This document shows positions 18,392-27,063 of a stretch of 40,975 nt of DNA, piece after piece; positions within the stretch are counted from its first letter, which is position 1, and every line of letters starts with the position of its first letter. Origin of the DNA: an uncultured Methanobrevibacter sp. (GTDB lineage: Archaea > Methanobacteriota > Methanobacteria > Methanobacteriales > Methanobacteriaceae); assembly GCF_946408925.1 (NCBI RefSeq), contig NZ_CAMJUE010000013.1, forward strand, positions 1 through 40,975, written 5' to 3'. A program made the position numbers and the translations under genes. A model generated the notes under the pieces. That model did no database searches and had not been told where the DNA came from. It saw only the letters and a list, made by a program, of their open reading frames with translations.

Positions 18392-19392
18392 ATATTAACT
18401 TCAATACCTAATATCTCTTTTTCACCATTATAGACATCCATCGCTATTTGGGCCGCACCAATGGCTCCTGACTCTTTTGAGATGACTTTCAATTCATACC
18501 TGTTTTTAAAGTAAGCGTTAATCTCATCCTCAAAATTAAAGGGTTCAGTTGCTGATCCGATTGAGCCGGTTAAGACTATTCCTTCAATCTCCTTTTCACA
18601 TACAATATCAAGACCGGCAATCTCCATTGCTACTGTCATTATCAGTGTGTCGATGGCCAGTTTTGCCTTTTCATCACCATTTCTGTAATTTTCAAGCAGC
18701 TGGTCTTTCATGTTGGCAACCTTTCCGTCGATGCCTGCAATCTTTACTGCACCCGCATGTGAAAAGCATTCGTTGGCTGTGCGTTTTCCCTCATCGATAT
18801 CTCGTATCATCTCCAGGTCAATCGGTCCGTGAACAACACCCATAGCACCAAGACATGCATCAATGGCACCTCTGATTTTACCGTCCTCGACTAATATGTC
18901 GACACTGTTGGATGAAATATCTGCGACAATGTAATTTTTCCATCCGGTCTCCTTTAATGCATTATATGAAATGCTTACCTTTTCAGGACTTGCCTGATGG
19001 GAATATGCCGCATTGAACAATTCGTCAAGTGAATCGGAATTCTTGTGAAGACCAGGTATCATGACTGTTGGAATGCCTGAATTTTCAAGCTCGGAAAACA
19101 CTGAAGTCCCCCCACCGGTGACCTTTCCGGCTCCGCCGATTGAAAGTATCCCTCTGTCTTTGACCTTATCTATTGGCAGGATCCTGTTAAAGCCGTCACC
19201 CATTGCATAAGTGATTGCCATGAGCTTAACTGTTTTTAAATCTATTCGTTTGGCCAATTCCTCAATGGCTGAAACCCTGCCGCTTTTGGAGTCTTCCCTA
19301 TCAATTTTAAAAATGTCAATTATATCTCCATCATAGGACATTATGCAAAAAGAAATTCCTGTTGTACCATGATCCATTCCAATGAAAACCAT
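18388..19392 (-). CDS. methanogenesis marker protein 12 (UPF0285)
   Basis: 334 aa with the start MVFIGMDHGTTGISF, a phosphate-binding loop of the actin/hexokinase/acetate-kinase fold. Further ATPase-like elements are GGAGKVTGGGTS, VADISSNSVDI and GIVLTGSIGSA. The family is found in essentially all methanogens and is listed as methanogenesis marker 12; its role is not established, and it may be an ATP-dependent factor for methyl-coenzyme M reductase or cofactor assembly (inference). GGGGAG lies seven bases before the ATG. It follows ilvC on the same strand, but a strong hairpin with a T-run separates them. Confidence 0.92.
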   Translation of the reverse strand: MVFIGMDHGTTGISFCIMSYDGDIIDIFKIDREDSKSGRVSAIEELAKRIDLKTVKLMAITYAMGDGFNRILPIDKVKDRGILSIGGAGKVTGGGTSVFSELENSGIPTVMIPGLHKNSDSLDELFNAAYSHQASPEKVSISYNALKETGWKNYIVADISSNSVDILVEDGKIRGAIDACLGAMGVVHGPIDLEMIRDIDEGKRTANECFSHAGAVKIAGIDGKVANMKDQLLENYRNGDEKAKLAIDTLIMTVAMEIAGLDIVCEKEIEGIVLTGSIGSATEPFNFEDEINAYFKNRYELKVISKESGAIGAAQIAMDVYNGEKEILGIEVNI

Positions 19393-19469
19393 ATACTACT
19401 CCCCAATTAAAATCAATGGTTAAAAATGTTATATTAATAAAATTAGAATAATTATAAAAAAAGAAGTTT

Positions 19470-19494
19470 AAAAGATGATATTTAATCATCTTTT
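19470..19494 (-). terminator. terminator hairpin with the ilvC stop codon in its loop
   Basis: Perfect ten-base arms AAAAGATGAT / ATCATCTTTT with a five-base loop; the TAA stop (19484-19482) is in the loop. On the minus strand a run of seven T follows after a few bases. Confidence 0.65.
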
Positions 19495-20474
19495 TGTAAT
19501 CCGCAAGCTTTTCTGAGTCTTTCACCGACAATTTCAATGTCTTTTTTACCTTCAGCCGCTCTCATTTCTTTTAAGTTAGCGCCATCGGTAGCGTTTTCAT
19601 CAGCCCATTGTTTTTTGAAAGTTCCGTCTTGGATTTCTTTTAAAACAGTTTTCATACCGTCTTTAGCTTCTTGGGTAATGATTCTGTTACCTCTGGTTAA
19701 TCCACCGTATTCAGCAGTGTTACTTACATCTGTCCACATTCCTGCGAAACCTTTTTCATAGATTAAATCAACGATTAATTTTACTTCGTGACAGGTTTCA
19801 AAGTAAGCGATTTCAGGTTGGTATCCTGCTTCTACAAGTGTGGTGAATCCTGCATTGATGAGCTCAGTGATACCTCCGCACAATACAGTCTGTTCACCGA
19901 AAAGGTCGGTTTCAGTTTCTTCCTTGAAGGTAGTTTCAAGTACACCCGCTTTGGTTAAACCACATGCTTTTGCCATACCTAATGCCAATTGTAATGCGTC
20001 ACCTGTTGCGTCTTGCTCCACTGCTACTAAACCTGGAATACCGAATCCTTCTTCATAGGTCCTTCTTACCATGGATCCAGGTCCTTTTGGTGCAAACATT
20101 ACGATGTTTACGTTTTCGTCAGGTTTGATTAATTCAAAGTGGATGTTGTAACCGTGAGAGAATGAAATTGTGTTTCCGGCTTCAACATAAGGTGCAATCT
20201 GTTCATTGTAGACTTTTTCCTGGATTTCATCCGGAAGCAGGATGTGAATGATGTCTGCTTCTTTAGCTGCATCTTCGATGGTTTTTACAGTCATTCCATC
20301 TTCTTTTGCAAGGTTCCATGAACTACCATTTTCCCTTAAACCTACAATAACATTAGCTCCACTATCAGCCATGTTTCTGGATTGTGCTCTACCTTGGGAA
20401 CCATAACCAATTACAGCAATGGTTTTACCTTCTAAAGCGTCTGTATTTACATCGTCGTCGTAATACATTTTCAT
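19482..20474 (-). CDS. ilvC: ketol-acid reductoisomerase
   Basis: 330 aa, class I (short) form. It catalyses the Mg- and NADPH-dependent rearrangement and reduction of acetolactate or acetohydroxybutyrate in valine, leucine and isoleucine synthesis. The N-terminal Rossmann domain has GYGSQG, and the family motifs [19 protein letters not shown] and TVLCGG are present. The C-terminal knotted domain holds metal-binding acidic residues in ETDLFGEQ and ELIN. I chose ATG at 20474 with GTGAT upstream; a GTG nine bases earlier overlaps this ribosome site. A TATA box at 20531-20544 gives a leader of about 35 bases. Unlike the usual ilvBNC order, it is separated from ilvB-ilvN by an adhesin-like gene in the opposite direction. 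Confidence 0.97.
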   Translation of the reverse strand: MKMYYDDDVNTDALEGKTIAVIGYGSQGRAQSRNMADSGANVIVGLRENGSSWNLAKEDGMTVKTIEDAAKEADIIHILLPDEIQEKVYNEQIAPYVEAGNTISFSHGYNIHFELIKPDENVNIVMFAPKGPGSMVRRTYEEGFGIPGLVAVEQDATGDALQLALGMAKACGLTKAGVLETTFKEETETDLFGEQTVLCGGITELINAGFTTLVEAGYQPEIAYFETCHEVKLIVDLIYEKGFAGMWTDVSNTAEYGGLTRGNRIITQEAKDGMKTVLKEIQDGTFKKQWADENATDGANLKEMRAAEGKKDIEIVGERLRKACGLQKDD

Positions 20475-20530
20475 AATAATCACTCGTAAAAATTAAGATA
20501 TTAGTATATCACTTAATAATTATGATTTTT

Positions 20531-20544
20531 TATATTTATAAAAG
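20531..20544 (-). promoter_or_regulatory. TATA box of ilvC
   Basis: CTTTTATAAATATA on the minus strand lies about 60 bases before the ATG. The expected start site falls in TGATATACTAAT (20511-20500), a 12-base word also found at the same relative place before the frameshifted adhesin gene. Confidence 0.5.
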
Positions 20545-20625
20545 TAACTTATCACCAAATGTTAAATAGTAAAAATGTAAGATATATTTTATATAAATGT
20601 TGGTGATACCATTAAAAGCAGATTT

Positions 20626-22737
20626 TTGAAAATAATATTTTTTACTCTAATATTATTCCTTGTGATTGGAATCGCTTCTGCCAATGAGAATAGTACGGAC
20701 AATGGAGATTTTAAGGATTTAATCGATGATTGTGAAGACAATGGAACCGTAAAACTTGAGGAAAAAACATACGGGTTAAATCCGGAAAATGAAACCCACA
20801 TATATCTAAACAAATCAATTACAATTGAAGGAACATGTGAAAAGACAGTTATTGACGGGAAAAATTCCACACTGTTTTTGGATGTTGAAAAAGACCCTGA
20901 GCCAGATAATGGAATAGTAGTCTCTACAGACAGTTATAAACTCAAAAATACAGGAAAACATATTATCTTTAAAAATATCACTTTTAAAGATTTGAACATG
21001 ATAAGTCTCCACAAAATGGACTTTATTGATTGTAAATTTATGAATACAAATTTCGTAAGTAAAGAACTAGACACTAACTTTGACAATAGTGTTTTTAATG
21101 AATCAAAGATTGAATTAAACTTATATGATTATTCCATATACAACTACTATTCAAAAGTGGCAAATTGTACCTTATATAACTCAAAAATCATCTCAAAAAC
21201 CAACACATATATCGAAATTGTTGGAAGTTCAAGGATATTCATTAAAAATGGATTGGATTTGATAAATTCAAGACTATTCAATTCAGACATTCAACTGTCC
21301 CATTACAACATAAAAATGACCAACCTAAAACTTCATGATACAAATTTAAAAGGATGGTCAGATTTTGTCAAAATCACCAATACCTCATTTTACAATCCCA
21401 AAATTAATCTTGGATACAGTGAAGTGCATTTTGAACAAACAAATTTAAATAATTCAAGACTCATGTTTGAGGGAGGATATTACAACAAAGGATGTGAAGT
21501 GACTCTAAAAAATTCTGTAACTAACCATTCCACTTTTGAATTTACACCAAATTATTATTCTGGACCTTCAAGCTTTATAATTGAAAATTTATCTTGTGAA
21601 AACTCCAAGATTAAACTAATTGAAACCAATCTTAAAGTAAATAAGTCAAATTTAAATAATACAACTATAGAATCGGTTAGCTCAAATTTAAATATCAGCA
21701 ATTCAAAATTTTATATGAACGGGAGCATATCCGATACAATTATAATAAATAAAAAATATCTTGTGAATACAAGCAATATTATCGAAAACTCTTATTTGAT
21801 TAACGATACCGGAGAGTATAAAATCAATAATCCAGACATCAATATTGACACACTCTACAGGATATCCTTTAAAAATACCGATTATTACATAAACGACAAC
21901 CTCACTTTAAACATTAAAGGTTATAATGGAAATCCTGTTTCAAAGGTTAGACTGTACATCGAAAATCCGAATGATCCATATACAGTTATGGCATTAACAG
22001 ATGAAAACGGAAATGCTAATTATACCTTCAACACCATTGGAAAATTAAGCCTTAAAGTATATTATTATGGCAACGAACCCTCTTTTAAAAGCCAAAAATA
22101 CCAGATAGAAATTAATTTAACAGTAAAACCAAAAAACAACACAGAAATTAATTCAACAACAAAACCAAAAATAACTGATATAAAATTGGATAAAAACTAC
22201 AAATCAACCAAATATTCAAAAATAAACAGTTTTTTAAAAGTAAAACTGATAAGCGATTACACCAATGGTTTGACCGTACTTTTTAAAGTATATTCAGGCA
22301 AAAAATACAAAATCTACACTGAAAATGCTGATTCAAATGGAGAAATAGTCTTTAAGATTCCCAAATCACTCAAAGCTGGAAATCACAGGATTGAAGTTAT
22401 CTTTGACGGTGAAATAATGAAAACAACATACATCAATATTCAGAAAGCCCACACTATCGTAAAGGCCCCAAAAGTAGTCAATAAATTCAAAAAATCAAAA
22501 TATTTCAAGGTAACAGTCAAAAACAAGGAAACAAAAAAACTACTGTCCAATGTTAAAGTTAAAATTAAAGTGTTTACCGGAAAAAAATTCAAAACATATA
22601 TAGTTAAAACAAACAGTAAAGGAATAGCTAAAATAAATACCAAAAATCTAAAAATAGGAACACATAAAGTTGTAATTTCCTCTGGAAACGACAATTATAT
22701 TATATCTAAAAAAAGCAGTATAAAAATTAAAAAGTGA
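20626..22737 (+). CDS. adhesin-like surface protein with beta-helix and Ig-like domains (703 aa from TTG)
   Basis: The N-terminus is a signal peptide (KIIFFTLILFLVIGIASA, then NENST). Residues about 35-400 look like a right-handed beta-helix (repeated NxSxF and NNSRL-type turns; VIDGKNSTLFLD). Residues about 420-500 and 510-703 hold Ig-like domains and a basic tail (KAPKVVNKFKKSKYFKV, TNSKGIAKINT), of the same type as the other two adhesins here but clearly diverged. It is an exported adhesin by family; the ligand is unknown. The TTG at 20626 has no ribosome site. Fifteen bases earlier an in-frame ATT (20611) follows GGTG by exactly five bases, giving MIKSRFLK-, a better signal peptide. The real start is probably 20611. 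The gene is convergent with cab. Confidence 0.85.
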   Translation: MKIIFFTLILFLVIGIASANENSTDNGDFKDLIDDCEDNGTVKLEEKTYGLNPENETHIYLNKSITIEGTCEKTVIDGKNSTLFLDVEKDPEPDNGIVVSTDSYKLKNTGKHIIFKNITFKDLNMISLHKMDFIDCKFMNTNFVSKELDTNFDNSVFNESKIELNLYDYSIYNYYSKVANCTLYNSKIISKTNTYIEIVGSSRIFIKNGLDLINSRLFNSDIQLSHYNIKMTNLKLHDTNLKGWSDFVKITNTSFYNPKINLGYSEVHFEQTNLNNSRLMFEGGYYNKGCEVTLKNSVTNHSTFEFTPNYYSGPSSFIIENLSCENSKIKLIETNLKVNKSNLNNTTIESVSSNLNISNSKFYMNGSISDTIIINKKYLVNTSNIIENSYLINDTGEYKINNPDINIDTLYRISFKNTDYYINDNLTLNIKGYNGNPVSKVRLYIENPNDPYTVMALTDENGNANYTFNTIGKLSLKVYYYGNEPSFKSQKYQIEINLTVKPKNNTEINSTTKPKITDIKLDKNYKSTKYSKINSFLKVKLISDYTNGLTVLFKVYSGKKYKIYTENADSNGEIVFKIPKSLKAGNHRIEVIFDGEIMKTTYINIQKAHTIVKAPKVVNKFKKSKYFKVTVKNKETKKLLSNVKVKIKVFTGKKFKTYIVKTNSKGIAKINTKNLKIGTHKVVISSGNDNYIISKKSSIKIKK

Positions 22738-22754
22738 TGGTTTTAATAACCATC
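22736..22754. terminator. shared hairpin between the convergent adhesin and cab genes
   Basis: GATGGTT / AACCATC (seven-base arms, five-base loop) contains part of the adhesin stop (TGA 22735-22737) and, in its loop, the cab stop (TAA 22745-22743). T-rich sequence follows on the minus strand only. Confidence 0.5.
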
Positions 22755-23270
22755 CACTAAAACTTTCAACTCACCTGTTACAATATCGATGATTAAACCG
22801 TGCACCGGCACATCCGGGATTAACGGATGGTTTTTGATTTTTTCACAGACATCAATGACATTTGCCTCTTCAGATTCGAATCCTCCAATCCATTCTGCAA
22901 GGTCATATTTTGCAATGTCTTCCTCTTTGATTCCGCGTGCTAGCATTTTTTCTTTTAAAGCTTCAGCGTCAGCCCCTGCCATACCACATTCTGTGTGGCC
23001 GACAACCATTACCTCTTCAGCACCAAGGTTGTATAAAGCTGCTCCGATGGATCTTATTGCATCTTCTCCTACAATGGAGTTTCCTGCGTTTCTAACGATT
23101 TTTGCATCTCCTCTTTTAAGGCCAAGTGCCGGCTCGAAAAAGTCTATCAGTCTGCAGTCCATACAGGTCAATATTGCTAGTTTTTTAGCTGCATGGTGAG
23201 ACATTTCTTCGCCTTCAAAGTTTTCCACAAATTCCTTGTTGTCTTTTAATACATCTTCTAATATAGTCAT
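22743..23270 (-). CDS. cab: beta-class carbonic anhydrase
   Basis: 175 aa. It interconverts CO2 and bicarbonate. The zinc ligands are visible: C36 in CMDCR (with the D38-R40 dyad) and H92/C95 in GHTEC. The NAGN motif follows at about 61-64. The short length and these motifs match the methanogen Cab type. Its ribosome site (GGGGGG) lies in the last codons of ilvN and the gap is two bases, so it is the third gene of an ilvB-ilvN-cab operon. Possible roles are bicarbonate supply to carboxylases or handling CO2 released by acetolactate synthase; the link is inference. Confidence 0.96.
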   Translation of the reverse strand: MTILEDVLKDNKEFVENFEGEEMSHHAAKKLAILTCMDCRLIDFFEPALGLKRGDAKIVRNAGNSIVGEDAIRSIGAALYNLGAEEVMVVGHTECGMAGADAEALKEKMLARGIKEEDIAKYDLAEWIGGFESEEANVIDVCEKIKNHPLIPDVPVHGLIIDIVTGELKVLVDGY

Positions 23271-23272
23271 TT

Positions 23273-23758
23273 TTATACCCCCCTTGACATGGCTGTAAGG
23301 CCAGTACGGGCTATTCTTTTAATTCCAAAAGTTTCTACTAAAGATATAAATGCATTGATTTTGTCCTTATCTCCGGTAAGCTCAATCATCAGTGACTCTT
23401 CTGTCACATCCAAAATATGAGCCCTGAAGATATTGGTGTACTGCATTATTTCAGCTCTTGCTTTCGCATTGGGGATGTTGACCTTTACAAGGCACAATTC
23501 CCTTTTTACCGCTTTTTTTGTGATATCTTTAATCTTGATAACATCAATTAATTTATTAAGCTGCTTTGTAACCTGTTCAAGTCCTTTTTCATCTGCATGA
23601 ACGGTTATGACCATACGGGACAGTCCATCGATTTCTGAGTTTCCAACTGTTATGCTGTCAATGTTGAATCCTCTTCTGTTGAACATTCCGGCAACTTTTT
23701 GCAGGACCCCCGGTTTGTCCTCGACCAATGTTGAAATAACGTGATATTTGCTTTCCAT
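23273..23758 (-). CDS. ilvN: acetolactate synthase small (regulatory) subunit
   Basis: 161 aa. An N-terminal ACT domain (about 4-78: HVISTLVEDKPGVLQKVAGM, then FNRRGFNI) binds valine for feedback control. The C-terminal domain (about 80-160: RELCLVKVNIP, ELTGDKDKINAF) activates the large subunit. The ATG directly follows the ilvB stop codon with no gap, and GTGAT upstream is its ribosome site, so the two subunits are translationally coupled. Length and motifs are normal. Confidence 0.96.
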   Translation of the reverse strand: MESKYHVISTLVEDKPGVLQKVAGMFNRRGFNIDSITVGNSEIDGLSRMVITVHADEKGLEQVTKQLNKLIDVIKIKDITKKAVKRELCLVKVNIPNAKARAEIMQYTNIFRAHILDVTEESLMIELTGDKDKINAFISLVETFGIKRIARTGLTAMSRGV

Positions 23759-25456
23759 TTAAATCACATCCTTTTCAAGTTTATACTCACCAATCATTTC
23801 GTTGATTCCGGCTCCCGGAGGAAGCATAGGCAATGCCTCTTCTGAATCTATTACAACATTCAAAAGGACAGGTTCATTGTCTTTGATTGCAGCTGAAAGT
23901 GCATCTTTTGTCTCGCCAGGTTTGGTGATTCTCACACCATTGATTCCGAAACTTTCCGCAAGTTTTACAAAGTCAGGACTGTTTCCAAGCAATGTCTGAG
24001 AATGTCTTTCATTATAAAGTAGGCTTTGCCATTGATATACCATTCCCAAAGTCCTGTTTTCCAATACAACCGCTATAACAGGTATATCATATTCACGTAT
24101 TGTTGCAAGTTCCTGACAGACCATTAAAAATCCGCCGTCACCGTTTATTGAAACGACCGGATCATCAGGGCATGCAATTTTTGCACCGATTGCTGCCGGG
24201 AATCCGAATCCCATAGTGCCGAGACCTCCGGATGATATGAACTTGCGGGGTTTTTGAGTGTCATAGAAGTGTGCCGCCCACATCTGATTTTGACCCACAT
24301 CGGTTGTCAAAATTGCATCGGATGTTAAAACCTCTGAAATTTCCTTTATAACGGTTTGAGGTTTTAATGGTACGTCATCGTAAGTAACTCTAGGTAAAAG
24401 TTCCTGTTTTTTTGTCTTTATCATGTCTGTCCATTGATCAACTTCTTTTGATGGCTTATAAATTTTCAATACCTTATTGAATGAAGACAGTATATTTTTA
24501 GCATCCCCTACAATAGGCAAATCAACCTCTACATTCTTGCCTATTTCAGCAGGATCAATGTCTATGTGAATAATTTTTGTATCCGGTGCAAAGCTGTCCA
24601 ATCTGCCGGTGGTTCTATCCGAAAACCTTATACCAATAGCTATCAGCAAATCAGATTCATTTATATAGTCATTTGAAACCTTTCTTCCATGCATGCCGAG
24701 CATTCCCAATGCCAAATCATCAGTTTCATCAAAGGCACCCTTACCTAAAAGTGAAGTCATGACCGGTGCATTGATTTTATTTGCAAATTTAGTCAGCTCT
24801 TCGGAGGCATTTGCTATAATCACACCTGCACCTGCAAGAATCATTGGCTTTTTAGCCTGTTTAATCAATTCAAATGCTTTTTTAACCTGTCTGAGATTAC
24901 CCTTAATGGTTGGATTGTAACCTGGTGTTTCAATTAAGGAATCTTCAAATTTTGTAAGCTCACCTTCCTGAACTTCCTTAGGAACATCTATTAAGACAGG
25001 TCCGGGCCTCCCAGTTGAAGCAATTTCAAAACTTGATTTAACAACTGAAGGTATCAAATCAGGATTTTTTGGCTGGTAACTATATTTTACTATAGGCATT
25101 GTAATTCCAACAATGTCCGCTTCCTGAAATGCATCATTTCCAATCAAATGAGTAGGAACCTGACCTGTAATAGCCACAATAGGAGAAGAGTCCATATATG
25201 CAGTTCCAATTCCAGTTACAAGATTGGTTGCACCCGGTCCTGAAGTTGCCAAACACACACCAACCTCACCTGAAGCTCTTGCATAACCGTCTGCCGCATG
25301 AGCAGCGCATTGTTCGTGCCTTACAAGTATATGGTCTATGTCTGCATCATACAGCATGTCATAGAATGGTATGGTCTGTCCGCCAGGATAACCAAATATT
25401 GTTTTAACCCCCATATTTTTGAGGGATTCAATTATCGCTTCTCCGCCTCTCATCAT
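23759..25456 (-). CDS. ilvB: acetolactate synthase large (catalytic) subunit
   Basis: 565 aa. This thiamine-diphosphate enzyme condenses two pyruvates, or pyruvate with 2-oxobutyrate, at the first common step of branched-chain amino acid synthesis. Catalytic Glu48 is in RHEQCAAHAADG. The central FAD-type domain contains MLGMHG and SDLLIAIGIRFSDR. The C-terminal ThDP motif runs from NGDGGFLM to VLENRTLGM. The start is the first of two adjacent ATGs (25456), with AAGG five bases upstream. A TATA-rich element lies at 25496-25512. First gene of ilvB-ilvN-cab. Confidence 0.97.
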   Translation of the reverse strand: MMRGGEAIIESLKNMGVKTIFGYPGGQTIPFYDMLYDADIDHILVRHEQCAAHAADGYARASGEVGVCLATSGPGATNLVTGIGTAYMDSSPIVAITGQVPTHLIGNDAFQEADIVGITMPIVKYSYQPKNPDLIPSVVKSSFEIASTGRPGPVLIDVPKEVQEGELTKFEDSLIETPGYNPTIKGNLRQVKKAFELIKQAKKPMILAGAGVIIANASEELTKFANKINAPVMTSLLGKGAFDETDDLALGMLGMHGRKVSNDYINESDLLIAIGIRFSDRTTGRLDSFAPDTKIIHIDIDPAEIGKNVEVDLPIVGDAKNILSSFNKVLKIYKPSKEVDQWTDMIKTKKQELLPRVTYDDVPLKPQTVIKEISEVLTSDAILTTDVGQNQMWAAHFYDTQKPRKFISSGGLGTMGFGFPAAIGAKIACPDDPVVSINGDGGFLMVCQELATIREYDIPVIAVVLENRTLGMVYQWQSLLYNERHSQTLLGNSPDFVKLAESFGINGVRITKPGETKDALSAAIKDNEPVLLNVVIDSEEALPMLPPGAGINEMIGEYKLEKDVI

Positions 25457-25495
25457 AATAACCTTTTTATATATTATACATTTACATATGAATAC

Positions 25496-25512
25496 AAAAA
25501 TATATATAATTA
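25496..25512. promoter_or_regulatory. TATA-rich element shared by ilvB and the DUF2085 gene
   Basis: AAAAATATATATAATTA can act as a TATA box in both directions. It lies about 45 bases from the ilvB start and about 35 bases from the DUF2085 start. Confidence 0.4.
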
Positions 25513-25539
25513 TCTTAATGATAGTAAATTGTGAGGAAT

Positions 25540-25872
25540 ATGAATTTCACAAAATACCTATGTCACAGAATACCTGAAAGGAGTTTTTTCATTAGAGGCC
25601 ATCAGTTTCCGGTTTGTGCCAGATGCACAGGCTTTTACACCGGCCTAATTGCTTATTTAATTTTAAACTTCCTTTACAAACATCCATATGACCTGAATAT
25701 GCTAATCATTTCAATGGTTCTCATGATTCCGGTTGCAGTCGATGGTGTGACACAATATTTCGGTCCAAGAGAAAGCACAAACACATTAAGATTCATTACA
25801 GGTTTCATTGGCGGAGTGGGTTTGATAATCTTTTTAAAAATAATAATCGGGTGGATTTTAAATGTTATGTAG
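25540..25872 (+). CDS. DUF2085 family small membrane protein (about 110 aa)
   Basis: Matches the DUF2085 pattern: an N-terminal CHRIPERSFFIRGHQFPVC, then ARCTGFYTG, with clustered Cys and His, followed by about three membrane segments (LIAYLILNFLY, MLIISMVLMIPVAVDG and FIGGVGLIIFLKIII). The Cys/His cluster may bind a metal; the function is unknown. I chose ATG at 25540; the GTG at 25531 belongs to the ribosome site GTGAGG. It overlaps the next gene by 11 bases, so the two are likely co-expressed. Confidence 0.8.
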   Translation: MNFTKYLCHRIPERSFFIRGHQFPVCARCTGFYTGLIAYLILNFLYKHPYDLNMLIISMVLMIPVAVDGVTQYFGPRESTNTLRFITGFIGGVGLIIFLKIIIGWILNVM

Positions 25873-26095
25873 AAAATGCGGTGAAGACAATCCTGAAAAT
25901 GCTGTTTTTTGCAGAAACTGTGGTGAAAGATTAGTGGAAGAAGTAAAAAAAGCGGAAATAATTGAGGAAGAGCCAAGACAAAAACAGACTACAACCTCAT
26001 CAAATAAAAATAATTCAGACATTATGAGCTGCTGCATTTGTATAATTGTCGTATTTATCATATTCGGAATATTCGGGGCGATATTCCACATCTAG
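25862..26095 (+). CDS. zinc-ribbon protein with one membrane anchor (77 aa)
   Basis: The N-terminus is a double CxxC zinc ribbon (CRKCGE, CRNCGE). A charged linker follows (EEVKKAEIIEEEP), then one C-terminal membrane segment (CICIIVVFIIFGIFGAIF). Tail-anchored zinc ribbons are common in Methanobrevibacter; their role is unknown. The start has GGTGG seven bases upstream, inside the end of the DUF2085 gene. The TAG stop shares a CTAG core with the argF stop on the other strand. Confidence 0.8.
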   Translation: MLCRKCGEDNPENAVFCRNCGERLVEEVKKAEIIEEEPRQKQTTTSSNKNNSDIMSCCICIIVVFIIFGIFGAIFHI

Positions 26096-27000
26096 TCTTT
26101 CATATAGTAATATAAAACAGCTTTTTGAGCATGCATCCTGTTTTCCGCCTCATCATATATTACTGATTGAGGTCCGTCAATTACATCGGCTGTTACTTCC
26201 TGACCTCTTATTGCAGGAAGACAGTGCATGAATATAGCATCCTCATTAGCAAGAGCCATAAGGTCAGCATTAACCTGGAATGGTGCGAAATCATTTTCCC
26301 TTTTGGTTTTTTCAGCCTCATCACCCATACTTACCCATACGTCAGTGTATATGACATCAACGTTTTGCAAAGCTACACCGATATCATCAGTTACGGTAAT
26401 TTCAGTATTATTCTCATCAGCATATTCATTTGCGGTTTTAAGAATATCCTCACTAGGTTCATAACCTTTAGGACATGCAACAGACATGTCCATACCGAGC
26501 AATGGAGCAATTAACAACAGGGAATTACATACATTGTTTCCATCACCGACAAAACAGATTTTTTTACCTTTCCAGTCACCCAGATGTTCTTTAACAGTCA
26601 GCATGTCAGCCAATGCCTGGCAGGGGTGTTCAACATCAGTCAGTCCACTGATAACAGGCACGTCAGAATATTTAGCCAGTTCTTCAACATCACCGTGTTT
26701 TATGGCACGAATCATTATTCCATCAACAAATCTGCTTAAAACCTTTGCAGTGTCGCTGATAGGTTCTCCTCTACCCATCTGTAAGTCATTGGATGATAAA
26801 AAGATAGCTCTTCCACCTAACTGGTACATTCCAACATCAAAAGAAACTCTGGTACGGGTTGAAGACTTTTGGAAAATCATCGCTAGGGTCTTATCTTTAA
26901 GTGGTTTTTCCTCAATTTCACCTGCCTTGATTTTAACCGCCAAATCTAAAATGTATTTTACATCATCCTTAATATCTTTAACTGACAATAAACTACCCAT
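26092..27000 (-). CDS. argF: ornithine carbamoyltransferase
   Basis: 302 aa. It transfers carbamoyl phosphate to ornithine to give citrulline in arginine synthesis. The carbamoyl-phosphate motif SSTRTR, the HPCQALAD motif, the ornithine-binding VSMGDE and the catalytic HCLP (in MHCLPA) are all present. I chose ATG at 27000, which follows GGGG by seven bases and gives MGSLLSVKD as in related enzymes; the longer frame to 27027 has no ribosome site. The length is normal for the family. Confidence 0.97.
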   Translation of the reverse strand: MGSLLSVKDIKDDVKYILDLAVKIKAGEIEEKPLKDKTLAMIFQKSSTRTRVSFDVGMYQLGGRAIFLSSNDLQMGRGEPISDTAKVLSRFVDGIMIRAIKHGDVEELAKYSDVPVISGLTDVEHPCQALADMLTVKEHLGDWKGKKICFVGDGNNVCNSLLLIAPLLGMDMSVACPKGYEPSEDILKTANEYADENNTEITVTDDIGVALQNVDVIYTDVWVSMGDEAEKTKRENDFAPFQVNADLMALANEDAIFMHCLPAIRGQEVTADVIDGPQSVIYDEAENRMHAQKAVLYYYMKD

Positions 27001-27063
27001 TATTAATCCCCTAAATAATAGTAACAAAAATAAATATATCTGATTTATACATATTAAATGTTT

